Assembly: GCF_022809775.1 (NCBI RefSeq)
Contig: NZ_CP094380.1
Coordinates: 62,001 to 126,000, forward strand
Length of the DNA: 64,000 nt
Direction: 5' to 3'
From: Pseudodesulfovibrio tunisiensis
Lineage (GTDB): Bacteria > Desulfobacterota > Desulfovibrionia > Desulfovibrionales > Desulfovibrionaceae
The translations under genes were made by a program, and so were the position numbers. Each line of letters begins with the position of its first letter. Within the stretch, counting starts at the first letter, position 1. Positions 50,955 to 59,069 of this stretch are shown here, in pieces. The notes beneath the pieces were generated by a model that did no database searches, was not told the DNA's origin, and saw nothing but the letters and a program-made list of their open reading frames with translations.

Positions 50955-51605
50955 TTACTTCTGGTTGGCGGAGCAGACTTTCCGATCCGCAGGAGCTGTT
51001 TCGGGCTGGGTGATTTTGACGTAATCCACGACCTCGGCGATGCCTTGGGTGTTGCGGACCACGTTCAGGGCAGCGAGCTTGTCGGCCGGGGTTTTGGCCA
51101 CGCCCATGACAATGGCGTTGCCTGCGACGACTGCGGCCCGGATGCGGGAGGTGCCGACTGCGCCGGTTCGCGAGAACTCTTCGGAAATGGCTTGGGCAAG
51201 TCGGATGTCTTCGCCCGGGGTGTCGTGGTCTGCCGGGTAGAACTTGACCGTGATGACCTGAAGGCCGTCCACGCCCGAAGCCACGTTGACGGCATGGTCG
51301 GCAGCCGTGCGCGTGGCAAAGCTGCCCACGAGATAGGCGTGGCCGTCGAACACGTATCCGCGCGCCGAACGGATGGCGTTGAGCTGGAGCCGTTCGTTCA
51401 GGCGGCGTTCCAGCACCTTGTCCGGCAGGGCGTACCGGCAGTTCGGGTCGATGCTGTCCGCAGGAATGTTGCCCTCGGCCCAGATGACCGCATCATACGC
51501 GGTCATGGCGCCGCCAGCCACCTGCACCACGGGATACGCGGCGCAGGCCGGAAGCATCACGACAAGGCCGAACAGAGCCAGAGTGCGGAATGCGGTTTTG
51601 ATCAT
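50955..51605 (-). CDS. BON-domain lipoprotein
   Basis: About 216 residues. A signal peptide ends at lipobox LPAC (VVMLPACAA). Two BON-like modules follow (RLNERLQLNAIRSARGYVFDG; AISEEFSRTGAVGTSRIRAAVVAG), as in OsmY/YraP-type envelope proteins that bind phospholipid. The start is uncertain: ATG at 51605 or TTG at 51611. Role: outer-membrane integrity by analogy. Confidence 0.82.
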   Translation of the reverse strand: MIKTAFRTLALFGLVVMLPACAAYPVVQVAGGAMTAYDAVIWAEGNIPADSIDPNCRYALPDKVLERRLNERLQLNAIRSARGYVFDGHAYLVGSFATRTAADHAVNVASGVDGLQVITVKFYPADHDTPGEDIRLAQAISEEFSRTGAVGTSRIRAAVVAGNAIVMGVAKTPADKLAALNVVRNTQGIAEVVDYVKITQPETAPADRKVCSANQK

Positions 51606-51655
51606 CTCCAATATATACCCATTGGTCTAGAGATTGTCTACGGCATCTCTTCGAG

Positions 51656-53278
51656 TCAGTTCTTCACGGCAAGGATGTAGCTCTGCCCGGAGATTTCCTG
51701 CCTGAGCACCGGGAGCAGCCCTTCGGGTCTGTTCTTCCATGGCGTCCAGTGCTTTTCGCGGATGACCAGTATCGCCCTGTCCAGCCCCCTGATGCGGGCG
51801 GCAATGTGGTTCAGGTCCGAGGATTCCGCGATGTCGCTTCCCGCATAATAGGTGAAGATGCCGGAATATATCTTGTAGGCGAACGGAGTGTGTCCGTCAT
51901 CGATGTAGCGTTTCATGGTCTGGCCCGTGAGTTTGGGACTCATGGCGTTGTCCAGTGACGGGGCAACCAGAGAGCCTACGGGATAGAGCCAGACCGTGAG
52001 GGCCAGAGCCGCGAAGATGAGGCCGGTCCTGTGGCCCGACCTGCGCAGCAGGAAAAAGCCTACGCCCAAGGTGATGAGCAGGGCTGCGGCAATGCCGAGT
52101 CCGCGCACCGGGACCGGAAAAGGCAGAAAGTCTCCGCCCAGAAGCAGGCCCGCGCCGAGCAGGCAGAACAGTCCGGCGGCCAGTGTCCACCATCGGGCTG
52201 CGCGCTTGGCGGGAAGTTCTGTCAGAGCCAGGGCCGTGAGAATGGCCAGAGGCGGGAACAGGGGCAGGATGTAGACCAGCACCTTGCCGCTCAGGCTGGA
52301 CAGGAACGCGAAGCCGCTCAGAAACATGATCCAGAGGAAGGTGTTCGGGCCGGCGTATTTGCGGTCCGCGAACAATCCGGTCCAGAAGTCGGCAGTGCCC
52401 ATCGGACGGAAGTTCACGGCGCCGGCGAACAGGGTCCACGGAAGCCATGCCAGCGGGAATGCGATGAAATAGTAGGCCAGGGATTCCTTGTGGTGGAACG
52501 TGTTCGTGGCGCGCTGGATCACGTGCTTGCCAAGTACGGTGTCCAGAAGAAAGGACGGACCTTCCGCGATCATCACGCCTGCGATCCAGAGCAGGATCAT
52601 GCCCAGCATGGCGAGCAGACCAAGGAGCATGGGGCGCGTGAACAGCTTTTTGAATTGTCCCTTCCACGCGAGGAACAGGCCGGACGTGAGCAGGGGAAAG
52701 ATGATGGCGAGCGGTCCCTTGATGAGGGTTCCCAGACCGCACAGGGCAAAGGCGATGACGGGCCAGCGCCCCTGCCTGTCATTGGTGAACGCCTTGTAGA
52801 AGCAGGCGTGAGCCAGAATGATGCAGGCTGCAAAGAGCAGGTCCATGCGCGAATAGTGGAACAGGGCGGTGAGAAAGAACGTGGAGAGCAGGACCAGTGA
52901 CGAGCCCGCGCAAACGGATCGGGAAAATTTCAGGGCGCGGGCCAGAGCATGGGCCGCAAACAGGAACAGCAGGCCGGACAGGGCCGAACCGATGAAGAAT
53001 ACGGTGGGCATGTCTGCGGGTGTGAGCTTGTCGATGAGCCACAGAAACCAGAAATAGACCGGCGGCTTGTCCGGGTAGGGCTGGCCGTTCAGGGAGAGCA
53101 CCAGCCATTTTCCGTGCTGCACGAGATTCTGGTAGGCGTTGGCGTACCGGACTTCGTCCGAGAACCAGAGGGCGCGGTTGTTCAGCGTGAACCATGTCTG
53201 TGCAATGACCACGGCGGTCATGGAAAGCCAGGGGTGGCGCTCGAAAATGTTCCAGAGGGTGTCGGCGATTCGTTTCAT
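51656..53278 (-). CDS. ArnT-like membrane glycosyltransferase (GT83/PMT fold)
   Basis: 540 residues with at least ten membrane helices. The first extracytoplasmic loop carries the acidic motif WFSDEVRYANAYQNL and YPDKPPVYFWFLWL, typical of ArnT and related lipid-linked sugar transferases. The C-terminal 130 residues are periplasmic. It likely transfers a sugar from a polyprenyl phosphate donor to lipid A or another acceptor. The start overlaps the stop of the upstream PAP2 gene (ATGA), indicating coupled translation. An open frame extends upstream but lies in shadow of that gene. Confidence 0.88.
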   Translation of the reverse strand: MKRIADTLWNIFERHPWLSMTAVVIAQTWFTLNNRALWFSDEVRYANAYQNLVQHGKWLVLSLNGQPYPDKPPVYFWFLWLIDKLTPADMPTVFFIGSALSGLLFLFAAHALARALKFSRSVCAGSSLVLLSTFFLTALFHYSRMDLLFAACIILAHACFYKAFTNDRQGRWPVIAFALCGLGTLIKGPLAIIFPLLTSGLFLAWKGQFKKLFTRPMLLGLLAMLGMILLWIAGVMIAEGPSFLLDTVLGKHVIQRATNTFHHKESLAYYFIAFPLAWLPWTLFAGAVNFRPMGTADFWTGLFADRKYAGPNTFLWIMFLSGFAFLSSLSGKVLVYILPLFPPLAILTALALTELPAKRAARWWTLAAGLFCLLGAGLLLGGDFLPFPVPVRGLGIAAALLITLGVGFFLLRRSGHRTGLIFAALALTVWLYPVGSLVAPSLDNAMSPKLTGQTMKRYIDDGHTPFAYKIYSGIFTYYAGSDIAESSDLNHIAARIRGLDRAILVIREKHWTPWKNRPEGLLPVLRQEISGQSYILAVKN

Positions 53279-53889
53279 CAGGATTTCCTTGGGGCAAGCA
53301 GGGTGACGGCGAGGCCGGTCACGGAACCGAGCAGCCAGCCGAAAAAGACGTCGGACGGGTGGTGCCAGCCGAGATAGACGCGGGAAAAGCCCATGACTGC
53401 CAGCAGAATGCCGAGCAGTACGGACAGCCAGGGCAGGCAGTATCGGAGGCCGAGCGGCAGGGTCCAGCCCGTGAATTCCGTGGTATGGCCCGAGGGCAGG
53501 GAATGCTGTGCGCCGCGGGTGGTCAGCGGTTCGAACCACTCTCCCTGTCCGGGGCGGGGGCGGCCAATGGTCATTTTGGTGAAATGTACGGCGAGCAGGG
53601 CTATGACCAGCTGCGCGCCGAGCCAGACGAACACGAACCGCTTGCGCGACGTGTCCCGGGAACGGAAGGCGCGAAAGACCATGACCGCATAGATGACGTA
53701 GAACAGGCTGTTGCCCCAGCTGGTGAACCAGGCGAGCCACGATGCGAGTTGCGGGCTTTGGACTCGTTCAGCCTGAAAGAATTGGACGATGTCCGCTTCG
53801 GAACCTATCTGGAAATGGATCACGCCCAGCACCGCGAGGAGCGGTGCGGACATGATCAACCAATGCTTGATGTGGCGGATGCAATGCAT
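53278..53889 (-). CDS. PAP2-family membrane phosphatase
   Basis: 203 residues, five to six helices. All three acid-phosphatase signatures are present: KMTIGRPRP, HSLPSGHTTE and SRVYLGWHHPSD with the catalytic histidines. Such enzymes dephosphorylate undecaprenyl pyrophosphate, lipid A or phosphatidate. Coupling to the ArnT-like gene suggests a joint role in lipid-linked sugar or lipid A modification. Confidence 0.9.
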   Translation of the reverse strand: MHCIRHIKHWLIMSAPLLAVLGVIHFQIGSEADIVQFFQAERVQSPQLASWLAWFTSWGNSLFYVIYAVMVFRAFRSRDTSRKRFVFVWLGAQLVIALLAVHFTKMTIGRPRPGQGEWFEPLTTRGAQHSLPSGHTTEFTGWTLPLGLRYCLPWLSVLLGILLAVMGFSRVYLGWHHPSDVFFGWLLGSVTGLAVTLLAPRKS

Positions 53890-53944
53890 GAAGGCGTTTG
53901 TAGGCCATCATGCGCTGTCCGGCAAGTGCCGAGAGGGCCCCCGG

Positions 53945-54229
53945 TCAGCAGGACGGCTTCCGTGCCGGGCACTTGCCGCTTTCCAGACAGTAGGCATCCA
54001 CGAAGCCGCTGAGCTGATTGCCCAGATACACGCATCGTTTGCCGTCGAGACAATCGTTCGCGTCCGCGCGTTCCAGATGCGTGGACATGACGTTGCCGTC
54101 CTTGTTGAAGGTAATGATCCAGCAATCCTTGGGATTGTCGAAATCGACGGACATTTCTATGCCGTGCTTGTCTATTTCCGGATACATTTCGCGAATCTTC
54201 ATTTCCAGTTTTCCGGGATCGGCGGTCAT
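53945..54229 (-). CDS. Small hypothetical protein with paired cysteines
   Basis: 94 residues, starting MTADPGKLEMKIREMYPEID. The core CWIITFNKDGNVMSTHLERADANDC reads as an antiparallel sheet. The C-terminus has CLDGKRC and CLESGKCPARKPSC, five to six cysteines. An upstream in-frame ATG at 54340 is less likely; the chosen start has GAGAC nearby. Family not recognised. Upstream of the PAP2 gene by 55 nt on the same strand. Confidence 0.6.
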   Translation of the reverse strand: MTADPGKLEMKIREMYPEIDKHGIEMSVDFDNPKDCWIITFNKDGNVMSTHLERADANDCLDGKRCVYLGNQLSGFVDAYCLESGKCPARKPSC

Positions 54230-54433
54230 GGCTGGTCTCCGTGTGGGGCGTAGGTGGGGCCTCACGGTCGCGCCCTGTCGATCCGTGAAGCATTTTTCGG
54301 TATCATAGGCCGTCAGTCTTTTTTCGAGGATTATAACCATGCGTGATCGGGAATGATGTGATATGCGTCATGGACGAAATCTTTGGTTGCGGCAGTTCTT
54401 GTTCGGGAAAAATCAATATCCGGAGGGATAGCC

Positions 54434-55159
54434 ATGCCGGAAAAGAAGATCGGATGCGCCAGACCCACGGGCGGTCTGGTGGGAGAGTCCGCCCCCTGGG
54501 GCGATTCCGTGGAGAATGCACCTCGGCCAGCGCAAGGAGGAACGCCGATGATTCAGGTAGGCAGGAAGGCGCCGGATTTTTCCGCGCCCGCATATGTTGA
54601 TGGGGAGTTTTCCTCGGTCACGCTTTCCGAATATCTCGGGAGCTGGGTGGCGTTGTGCTTCTATCCCGGTGACTTCACCTTTGTCTGAGCGACCGAGATT
54701 TCAGCGGTCGCTGAAAAGAATGCCGAATTCGAGAAGTTGGGCGTACAGGTGCTTTCCATGAGCGTGGACAGCATGTTCGTACACAAGATGTGGGTGGATC
54801 ACGAATTGTCCAAAATGATCACGGCAGGCACCGTGCCGTTCCCCATGCTTTCCGATGGGGGAGGCAATGTGGGCAAGGCCTACGGCGTCCATGACGAGGA
54901 GGCCGGAGTGGATGTGCGCGGTCGATTTTTGATCGATCCGGATGGCGTGATTCAGGGCTTCGAGGTGCTTTCGCCGCCCGTGGGCAGGAATGTGGGCGAA
55001 ACCCTGCGCCAGATTCAGGCGTTTCAGCTTGTTCGGGCCAGCGAGGGGAGTCAGGCCACGCCGTCGGGGTGGCGGCCCGGCAAGTCCGTGCTCAAGCCCG
55101 GCACCGATCTGGTCGGCAAGGTCTGGGAGGAGTGGAAGGTTTCGATGGCTTTCGACTAG
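54434..55159 (+). CDS. Selenocysteine-containing peroxiredoxin (AhpC/TSA family)
   Basis: 241 residues reading TGA at 54686-54688 as selenocysteine. The peroxiredoxin motif is [20 protein letters not shown], so U replaces the peroxidatic cysteine of the usual FTFVCPTE. The downstream frame stays open to 55159 and is fully family-like ([48 protein letters not shown]). A SECIS-like hairpin follows the codon. No cysteine occurs after U, so the usual C-terminal resolving cysteine is absent. Two in-frame starts, 54434 and 54548, both have good ribosome sites (GGAGG, AAGGAGG). It should reduce peroxides. Confidence 0.88.
54699..54716 (+). promoter_or_regulatory. Bacterial SECIS hairpin
   Basis: TTTCAGC-GGTC-GCTGAAA: a perfect 7-bp stem with a GGUC tetraloop beginning 17 nt after the UGA. 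Loop and distance fit the bacterial SECIS rule; E. coli fdhF also exposes GGUC to SelB. An overlapping alternative hairpin AGCGACCG/CGGTCGCT (54688-54712) is possible. Confidence 0.75.
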
Positions 55160-55168
55160 AATGATCCC

Positions 55169-55193
55169 GCCCGCAGGCCGCTGGTCTGCGGGC
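55169..55193. terminator. Hairpin between convergent genes
   Basis: Stem GCCCGCAGGCC/GGTCTGCGGGC with one G-U pair and loop GCT, between the selenoprotein gene and the small minus-strand gene. No clear T tract. Confidence 0.5.
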
Positions 55194-55201
55194 GCTGCTT
55201 C

Positions 55202-55393
55202 CTATTCGTCCTTGTCCTCGGGATAGGGGACATGCGTGTATTTTTCCCAGATTTCCTTTGGAGCATTCAGCTCTGTCAGGATTTCCGCCATCTTGTGGCC
55301 TTCCTTTTTCCAGTACTTGTCGGTGTTGTCGGCGCATTCGAAAGGGATGACCAATGTGCCGTCTTCCGTGAGATATGGTTTGCTGTCACTCAT
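55202..55393 (-). CDS. Small conserved hypothetical protein
   Basis: 63 residues: MSDSKPYLTEDGTLVIPFEC, then DKYWKKEGHKMAEILTELNA, then an acidic tail. Soluble, with one cysteine. It is family-like in composition, but I do not recognise it. Convergent with the selenoprotein gene. Confidence 0.6.
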   Translation of the reverse strand: MSDSKPYLTEDGTLVIPFECADNTDKYWKKEGHKMAEILTELNAPKEIWEKYTHVPYPEDKDE

Positions 55394-55642
55394 GCGGCGA
55401 ATTATTTCAGGAAACCGCGGGTATGGCAACACGCTGAATCTGTCGGAAGCAGGTCGGGCAAAATCATCGTGCCTGCCCGCTGCAATCGCGCAAATGCATT
55501 GACGCAATGTTTCTCCGGGCGTAACACGTAGTCCGCATTCGGCTTTTTGTTGAATGATGTGTGTTTTCGGGCACGGCAGGCGCCGTCTTTTTTTATATTG
55601 ATATTTGGTGATTTTGCCAAATAGACCATTGGAGAGACTGAA

Positions 55643-56020
55643 ATGGAACGGATTGACGAAATTCTTTCTGAGATGGATTTTGATTTCTTCGGCACTGGAG
55701 AACACGCTGTCCCTGCGGATGTTGCGGCCAAGCTGGCCAAGGAAGGCAAGGCGTTCTTTCTGGATGTTCGCACCCGCGAGGAAGTCGCCTGCCTGGAGTT
55801 CCCCTTTGCCGTGAACATTCCCCTGCACGAATTGCCGGCGCGGATTGACGAACTGCCCAAGGACAAGCTGATCGTGGTTTTCTGTGCTGCCATTTTCCGT
55901 GGCGCAATGGCCTACACGTATCTCCTGCACAAGGGATTCGACGAGGTAAAGGGCGTTTCCGCTCCCACGGAAGCGCTTGCCACGCAGTTCAAGCCCGGCC
56001 CGTTGTACAAGCTCGGCTGA
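55643..56020 (+). CDS. Rhodanese-like protein
   Basis: 125 residues, single rhodanese domain (FFLDVRTREEVACLEFPFAVNIPL). The active-site loop begins with cysteine in VVFCAAIFRGAMAYTYL, and the domain ends GFDEVKGV. It would carry sulfur as a persulfide. It lies 14 nt before a TauE/SafE sulfite or sulfonate exporter, so the two form a sulfur-handling pair. AGAGA precedes the ATG. Confidence 0.85.
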   Translation: MERIDEILSEMDFDFFGTGEHAVPADVAAKLAKEGKAFFLDVRTREEVACLEFPFAVNIPLHELPARIDELPKDKLIVVFCAAIFRGAMAYTYLLHKGFDEVKGVSAPTEALATQFKPGPLYKLG

Positions 56021-56034
56021 TTCGGATTTCGGAC

Positions 56035-56778
56035 ATGGACGCATATTCGCTTTCCGCGCTCGCCTTTGGGCTGAGTTTCGTTTTTGCTCTGGGCGGTGTG
56101 GGATCGGCTCTGGTGCTGGTTCCTGTCATGCACTGGTTCGGCGTGCCTCTTGTGGAGGCGCGCCCTACCGGGCTGTTCGTCAACACGGTCAGCCTGATCG
56201 GTGCCAGCGTGTCCAATTTCAGGAAGGGCAAGCTGGATTTGGCCCTGTGTCTGCCCATGATCGGCGGGTCCGTGTTTCTTGCTCCTGTCGGAGCCTATGT
56301 TTCGACACTGCTTGAGGAACGGTTCGTGCTTGGCTGTTTCGTGGCCTTTCTGTTCTTTTCCGGCACCATGATGCTGTTTTTCAAGCGGGCCAGATATGCG
56401 AACCAGTATCGGGAGGATCGGCCTCTGACTGTGCTGACGAGCATCGGAGCCGCAGCCGGATTCGTTTCCGGCCTGCTTGGCGTCGGAGGCGGCGGGCTGA
56501 TTTCGCCCCTCATGGTCATGGCGGGATTCAATCCGAAACGCATTGCCGTGGTTACGGCCCTTGTGGTGCCATTTTCTTCGCTGACCGGATTCGCGGCCTA
56601 TTGGTCCATGGGACATTTCAATCCCGGCATGGCCCTGCCTGTGGGCATTGCCGCCTGTCTCGGAGGTTATCTGGGCTCGCATGTCATGCATACCCGTCTT
56701 TCTCCGATGGCGGTCAAACGATTTCTGGCTGTCGCAGTCCTTGTTTTGGGCATGCGCATGCTTTTCAAGGTCATCTGA
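56035..56778 (+). CDS. TauE/SafE-family sulfite/anion exporter
   Basis: 247 residues with about eight helices arranged as two halves (ALAFGLSFVFALGGVGSALVLV; AAAGFVSGLLGVGGGGLISPLM). The second half carries the glycine-rich signature of the family. It probably exports sulfite, sulfonate or another organosulfur anion. Cotranscribed with the rhodanese gene. A GC-rich hairpin follows. Confidence 0.9.
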   Translation: MDAYSLSALAFGLSFVFALGGVGSALVLVPVMHWFGVPLVEARPTGLFVNTVSLIGASVSNFRKGKLDLALCLPMIGGSVFLAPVGAYVSTLLEERFVLGCFVAFLFFSGTMMLFFKRARYANQYREDRPLTVLTSIGAAAGFVSGLLGVGGGGLISPLMVMAGFNPKRIAVVTALVVPFSSLTGFAAYWSMGHFNPGMALPVGIAACLGGYLGSHVMHTRLSPMAVKRFLAVAVLVLGMRMLFKVI

Positions 56779-56782
56779 CCTG

Positions 56783-56827
56783 ACCGGGCAAACGGAGCGG
56801 CGGTTGCGTTGCTTCGTTTGCCCCGGT
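56783..56827. terminator. Hairpin after TauE/SafE gene
   Basis: ACCGGGCAAACG pairs with CGTTTGCCCCGGT (one bulged C) across about 20 nt. Lies between convergent genes; weak T tract. Confidence 0.55.
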
Positions 56828-56833
56828 TTCGCC

Positions 56834-57352
56834 CTACCACGCCTCCAGAAGCGATTTCCCGTTTTTCCGTGCGTCAAGTTCCCTGTGCAGGGGGAGATGG
56901 TACCGTATGGACTTGGCCTCGCCCGTGGCGTCGTTGTACTTGAGCTTGTAGCGGAAATCGCGCTCCGGGAAGTCCCAGACATAGACCGACCATCCGTCCT
57001 CGGCATAGGCCTGATCCGGTTCGCGTTGCAAGCCCTGCAGCAGACTGGACAGCAGCACCTCCTTGGTCCGACCCCATTCCCGGATGATTCTGGCGTACAG
57101 CCTGCCCTTGGCAAAGGCGAAGACAATCAGCGGCGCGGTTGTCTCGTAAATGCGGTGCGGTTTGCATGGTCCGATGTAATTGTAGTAGTCCACATCGCCG
57201 CTACTCCTGTATTTCACAAAGTATCCCTGCGTGTTCAGGTCCCGGATGTCCGCGCCAAAGGGCGGATACATGGTGTCGAACGGCTCTCCGCAAAAAGCCG
57301 TCGTGGAAAACATGATTGCAATGGCCCAGAAAACAAGAATAAATTTTTTCAT
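56834..57352 (-). CDS. Exported hypothetical protein
   Basis: 172 residues with a signal peptide (KKFILVFWAIAIMFSTTAFC). The mature domain is beta-rich (YFVKYRSSGDVDYYNYIGPC; WSVYVWDFPERDFRYKLKYND) and ends in a charged tail. It may be a periplasmic protein or a lipoprotein if the cysteine of AFCG is lipidated. Function unknown. The upstream extension to 57478 is not supported. Confidence 0.6.
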   Translation of the reverse strand: MKKFILVFWAIAIMFSTTAFCGEPFDTMYPPFGADIRDLNTQGYFVKYRSSGDVDYYNYIGPCKPHRIYETTAPLIVFAFAKGRLYARIIREWGRTKEVLLSSLLQGLQREPDQAYAEDGWSVYVWDFPERDFRYKLKYNDATGEAKSIRYHLPLHRELDARKNGKSLLEAW

Positions 57353-57564
57353 TCCATACCTTTCTTTCTGGAGAAAAACAGTGATGGGCTCCTCTGTTCT
57401 GTTCTCGGCCATAGCATGAGCGGTTCGTTCGTTCAAGTCGCCTATGCTGTCAAGATGGCTGCTTAAATTTTTTTTCACAAAGTTTTTTCATTTTATTTCA
57501 ATTGGTAAGGCGTAAATCCAACGCTGGAAACCGTTTTTTGAGGGCTGATTCACACTGAAATATG
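57353..57564. other. AT-rich intergenic stretch
   Basis: First part of a 374-bp gap between the exported hypothetical gene (-) and the RRM gene (+). It is markedly more AT-rich than neighbouring DNA, with T runs at 57465-57500. No gene, RNA or repeat was recognised in it. Confidence 0.4.
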
Positions 57565-57592
57565 TTGACGAGATTCGGTGTTTGCATATAGG
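57565..57592 (+). promoter_or_regulatory. Promoter of the RRM gene
   Basis: TTGACG-N16-TATAGG. The predicted start near 57599 leaves a leader of about 128 nt before the TTG start codon, as is common for cold-induced RNA-binding proteins. Confidence 0.55.
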
Positions 57593-57726
57593 GGGAATTT
57601 GTTGAGAGGACGGCGGAGGTCGCTGCCGTGCAGCAAGGGCCATAATGCGTCGTCGTGTCCGTATCTGCCTTGAATCATTGGCTGCGGGCACAGTGTTTTT
57701 GTTTTTTTATCTTTCGGAGTGTTCCT

Positions 57727-57990
57727 TTGGCTAAGAACATCTATGTCGGCAATTTGTCCTGGTCCACCACCAACGAGGATCTTCATTCCCTGTTCGCCGA
57801 ATACGGCGACGTGACTTCTGCTCGTGTCATCGAAGACCGCGAAACCGGCCGCTCCCGTGGTTTCGGTTTCGTGGAGATGGACGACGACGGCGCCACTAAG
57901 GCCATCGAGGCCCTGAACGGCTCCAACTTCATGGGTCGCGACCTTCGTGTGAACGAAGCGCGCCCCCGCGAACGCCGCCCCCGCTGGTAA
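57727..57990 (+). CDS. RRM-type RNA-binding protein, TTG start
   Basis: 87 residues, a single RNA recognition motif. RNP2 is IYVGNLSW near residue 4 and RNP1 is RGFGFVEM near residue 44; the tail is arginine-rich (ARPRERRPRW). Small RRM proteins of this type act as RNA chaperones, often cold induced. The start codon is TTG at 57727: GGAG at 57716-57719 is correctly spaced. An upstream in-frame ATG at 57655 adds only unlike residues. A terminator follows. Confidence 0.9.
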   Translation: MAKNIYVGNLSWSTTNEDLHSLFAEYGDVTSARVIEDRETGRSRGFGFVEMDDDGATKAIEALNGSNFMGRDLRVNEARPRERRPRW

Positions 57991-58014
57991 GCGGTTCCGG
58001 TTCGCAAAAGAACA

Positions 58015-58040
58015 AGCCCGCCGTCAGGTGGGCTTTTTTT
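58015..58040 (+). terminator. Terminator after RRM gene
   Basis: AGCCCGCC-GTCA-GGTGGGCT (one G-U pair), followed by seven T. Confidence 0.88.
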
Positions 58041-58106
58041 GTGCCGCTGGCAGCTTGGGGAACCTGTTTTTACTGTCAGATGTTTTTGGGGATATATCCG
58101 TTTCTG

Positions 58107-58172
58107 GAATTTGAAGAGGCCTTGCTCCTTGGCGGGTCCGGGCAGCGCCAAGCCCCCCGGGAGGGGTGCCGA
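58107..58172 (-). repeat. Dispersed GC-rich repeat, copy B
   Basis: Reverse-complement copy of 50602-50654 (58120-58172), 48 of 53 positions identical. Here GAATTTGAAGAGGC (58107-58120) is joined directly to it, while in copy A that module lies 26 bp away and forms the arms of the long inverted repeat. Confidence 0.8.
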
Positions 58173-58178
58173 AAACCC

Positions 58179-58213
58179 AAAAAAAGAGCAGCCCCGCAAG
58201 GGACCGCTCTTTT
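58179..58213 (-). terminator. Terminator of the HD-ddl-waaA-kdsB-carA-TPR operon
   Basis: On the minus strand AAAGAGC and CCC pair with GGG and GCTCTTT around a 3-nt internal mismatch, loop TTGC, followed by seven T. Confidence 0.8.
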
Positions 58214-58232
58214 CGTCTTCATGCATTGGCGT

Positions 58233-59036
58233 CTACTGGCTCATTTTCTTCTTGGCGAACTTGAGCATCTTCACGGCCTCGGCGAAGCCGGGATTGATTT
58301 CCACGGCGCGCTCGGCAGCCTGCGCCATCTTGGGCCATTTGCGCCAGTCGTAGTAGAGCCGTCCGATGTTGAACAGCAGATATTCGTCATCCGAGGACAG
58401 GGAAAGCGCCTTGAGATAGTACTTTTCCGCTGTTGCGAAGTCCTGCATCTTGCGCAGGACCATGCCGATGCGGTTGTACAGGTGTATGGCCCCGGGATCG
58501 TCCTGAAGAGCTTCCTCAAGCAGGGAGAAGGCTTCCTGATAGCGTGCGGAATTGATGTACCGATCGGCGATGTCGGCCTTGAGGTCCGTATCACCGCCGA
58601 AATCCGCGATGAGCTGGTCGAACACGGACTTGGCCTTGTCCCATTCCTGGCCGTCCAGAAGCGATTGGGCCTTGGCGAGTTCGGTGGTCTTCCTTGCTGC
58701 CATGGCCTGAATGTCTTCCTGCACCTCGTCGTTGACCAGACTCTGCAATTCCTGAAGCAGGGCACGCATCTGGTCCAGCAGCTTGCGTTCCTGACCGGGA
58801 TCGTAACTGATCACCAGCGGGTATATCTTGCGCAGGCTCGCGTCCGAATTCAGGGTATAGGTCACCTTCTGAAGCAGCTCCTCGAATTCGGTCTTCTCGT
58901 TTTTCATCACCGGGTTCTTGAGGATGATGATCAGGGAATCGTGTACAGCCTGCACAGCGGGCATGTACTTGCCCTTCTTGAGCAGGGAGCCGATGGAGTT
59001 GAGCTTCTTTCTGGCGCTTATGAGCTTCGTGGACAT
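58233..59036 (-). CDS. TPR-containing protein
   Basis: 267 residues, cytoplasmic. The N-terminal 110 residues are helical and charged. The C-terminal part has TPR units (ADIADRYINSARYQEAFSLL; AIHLYNRIGMVLRKMQDFAT; EYLLFNIGRLYYDWRKWPKM), ending FAKKKMSQ. Similar proteins are common in Desulfovibrio genomes; the partner is unknown. Last gene of the operon, 33 nt after carA. Confidence 0.82.
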   Translation of the reverse strand: MSTKLISARKKLNSIGSLLKKGKYMPAVQAVHDSLIIILKNPVMKNEKTEFEELLQKVTYTLNSDASLRKIYPLVISYDPGQERKLLDQMRALLQELQSLVNDEVQEDIQAMAARKTTELAKAQSLLDGQEWDKAKSVFDQLIADFGGDTDLKADIADRYINSARYQEAFSLLEEALQDDPGAIHLYNRIGMVLRKMQDFATAEKYYLKALSLSSDDEYLLFNIGRLYYDWRKWPKMAQAAERAVEINPGFAEAVKMLKFAKKKMSQ

Positions 59037-59069
59037 GATGTTGCTCTTGGTTGAGGTGAGGATCCGCCG

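Noticed and set aside
54383..54688. Peroxiredoxin as two broken genes at the internal TGA
   Set aside because: The TGA falls at the catalytic position, the frame is unchanged after it and a SECIS-like hairpin follows; selenocysteine explains all of this.
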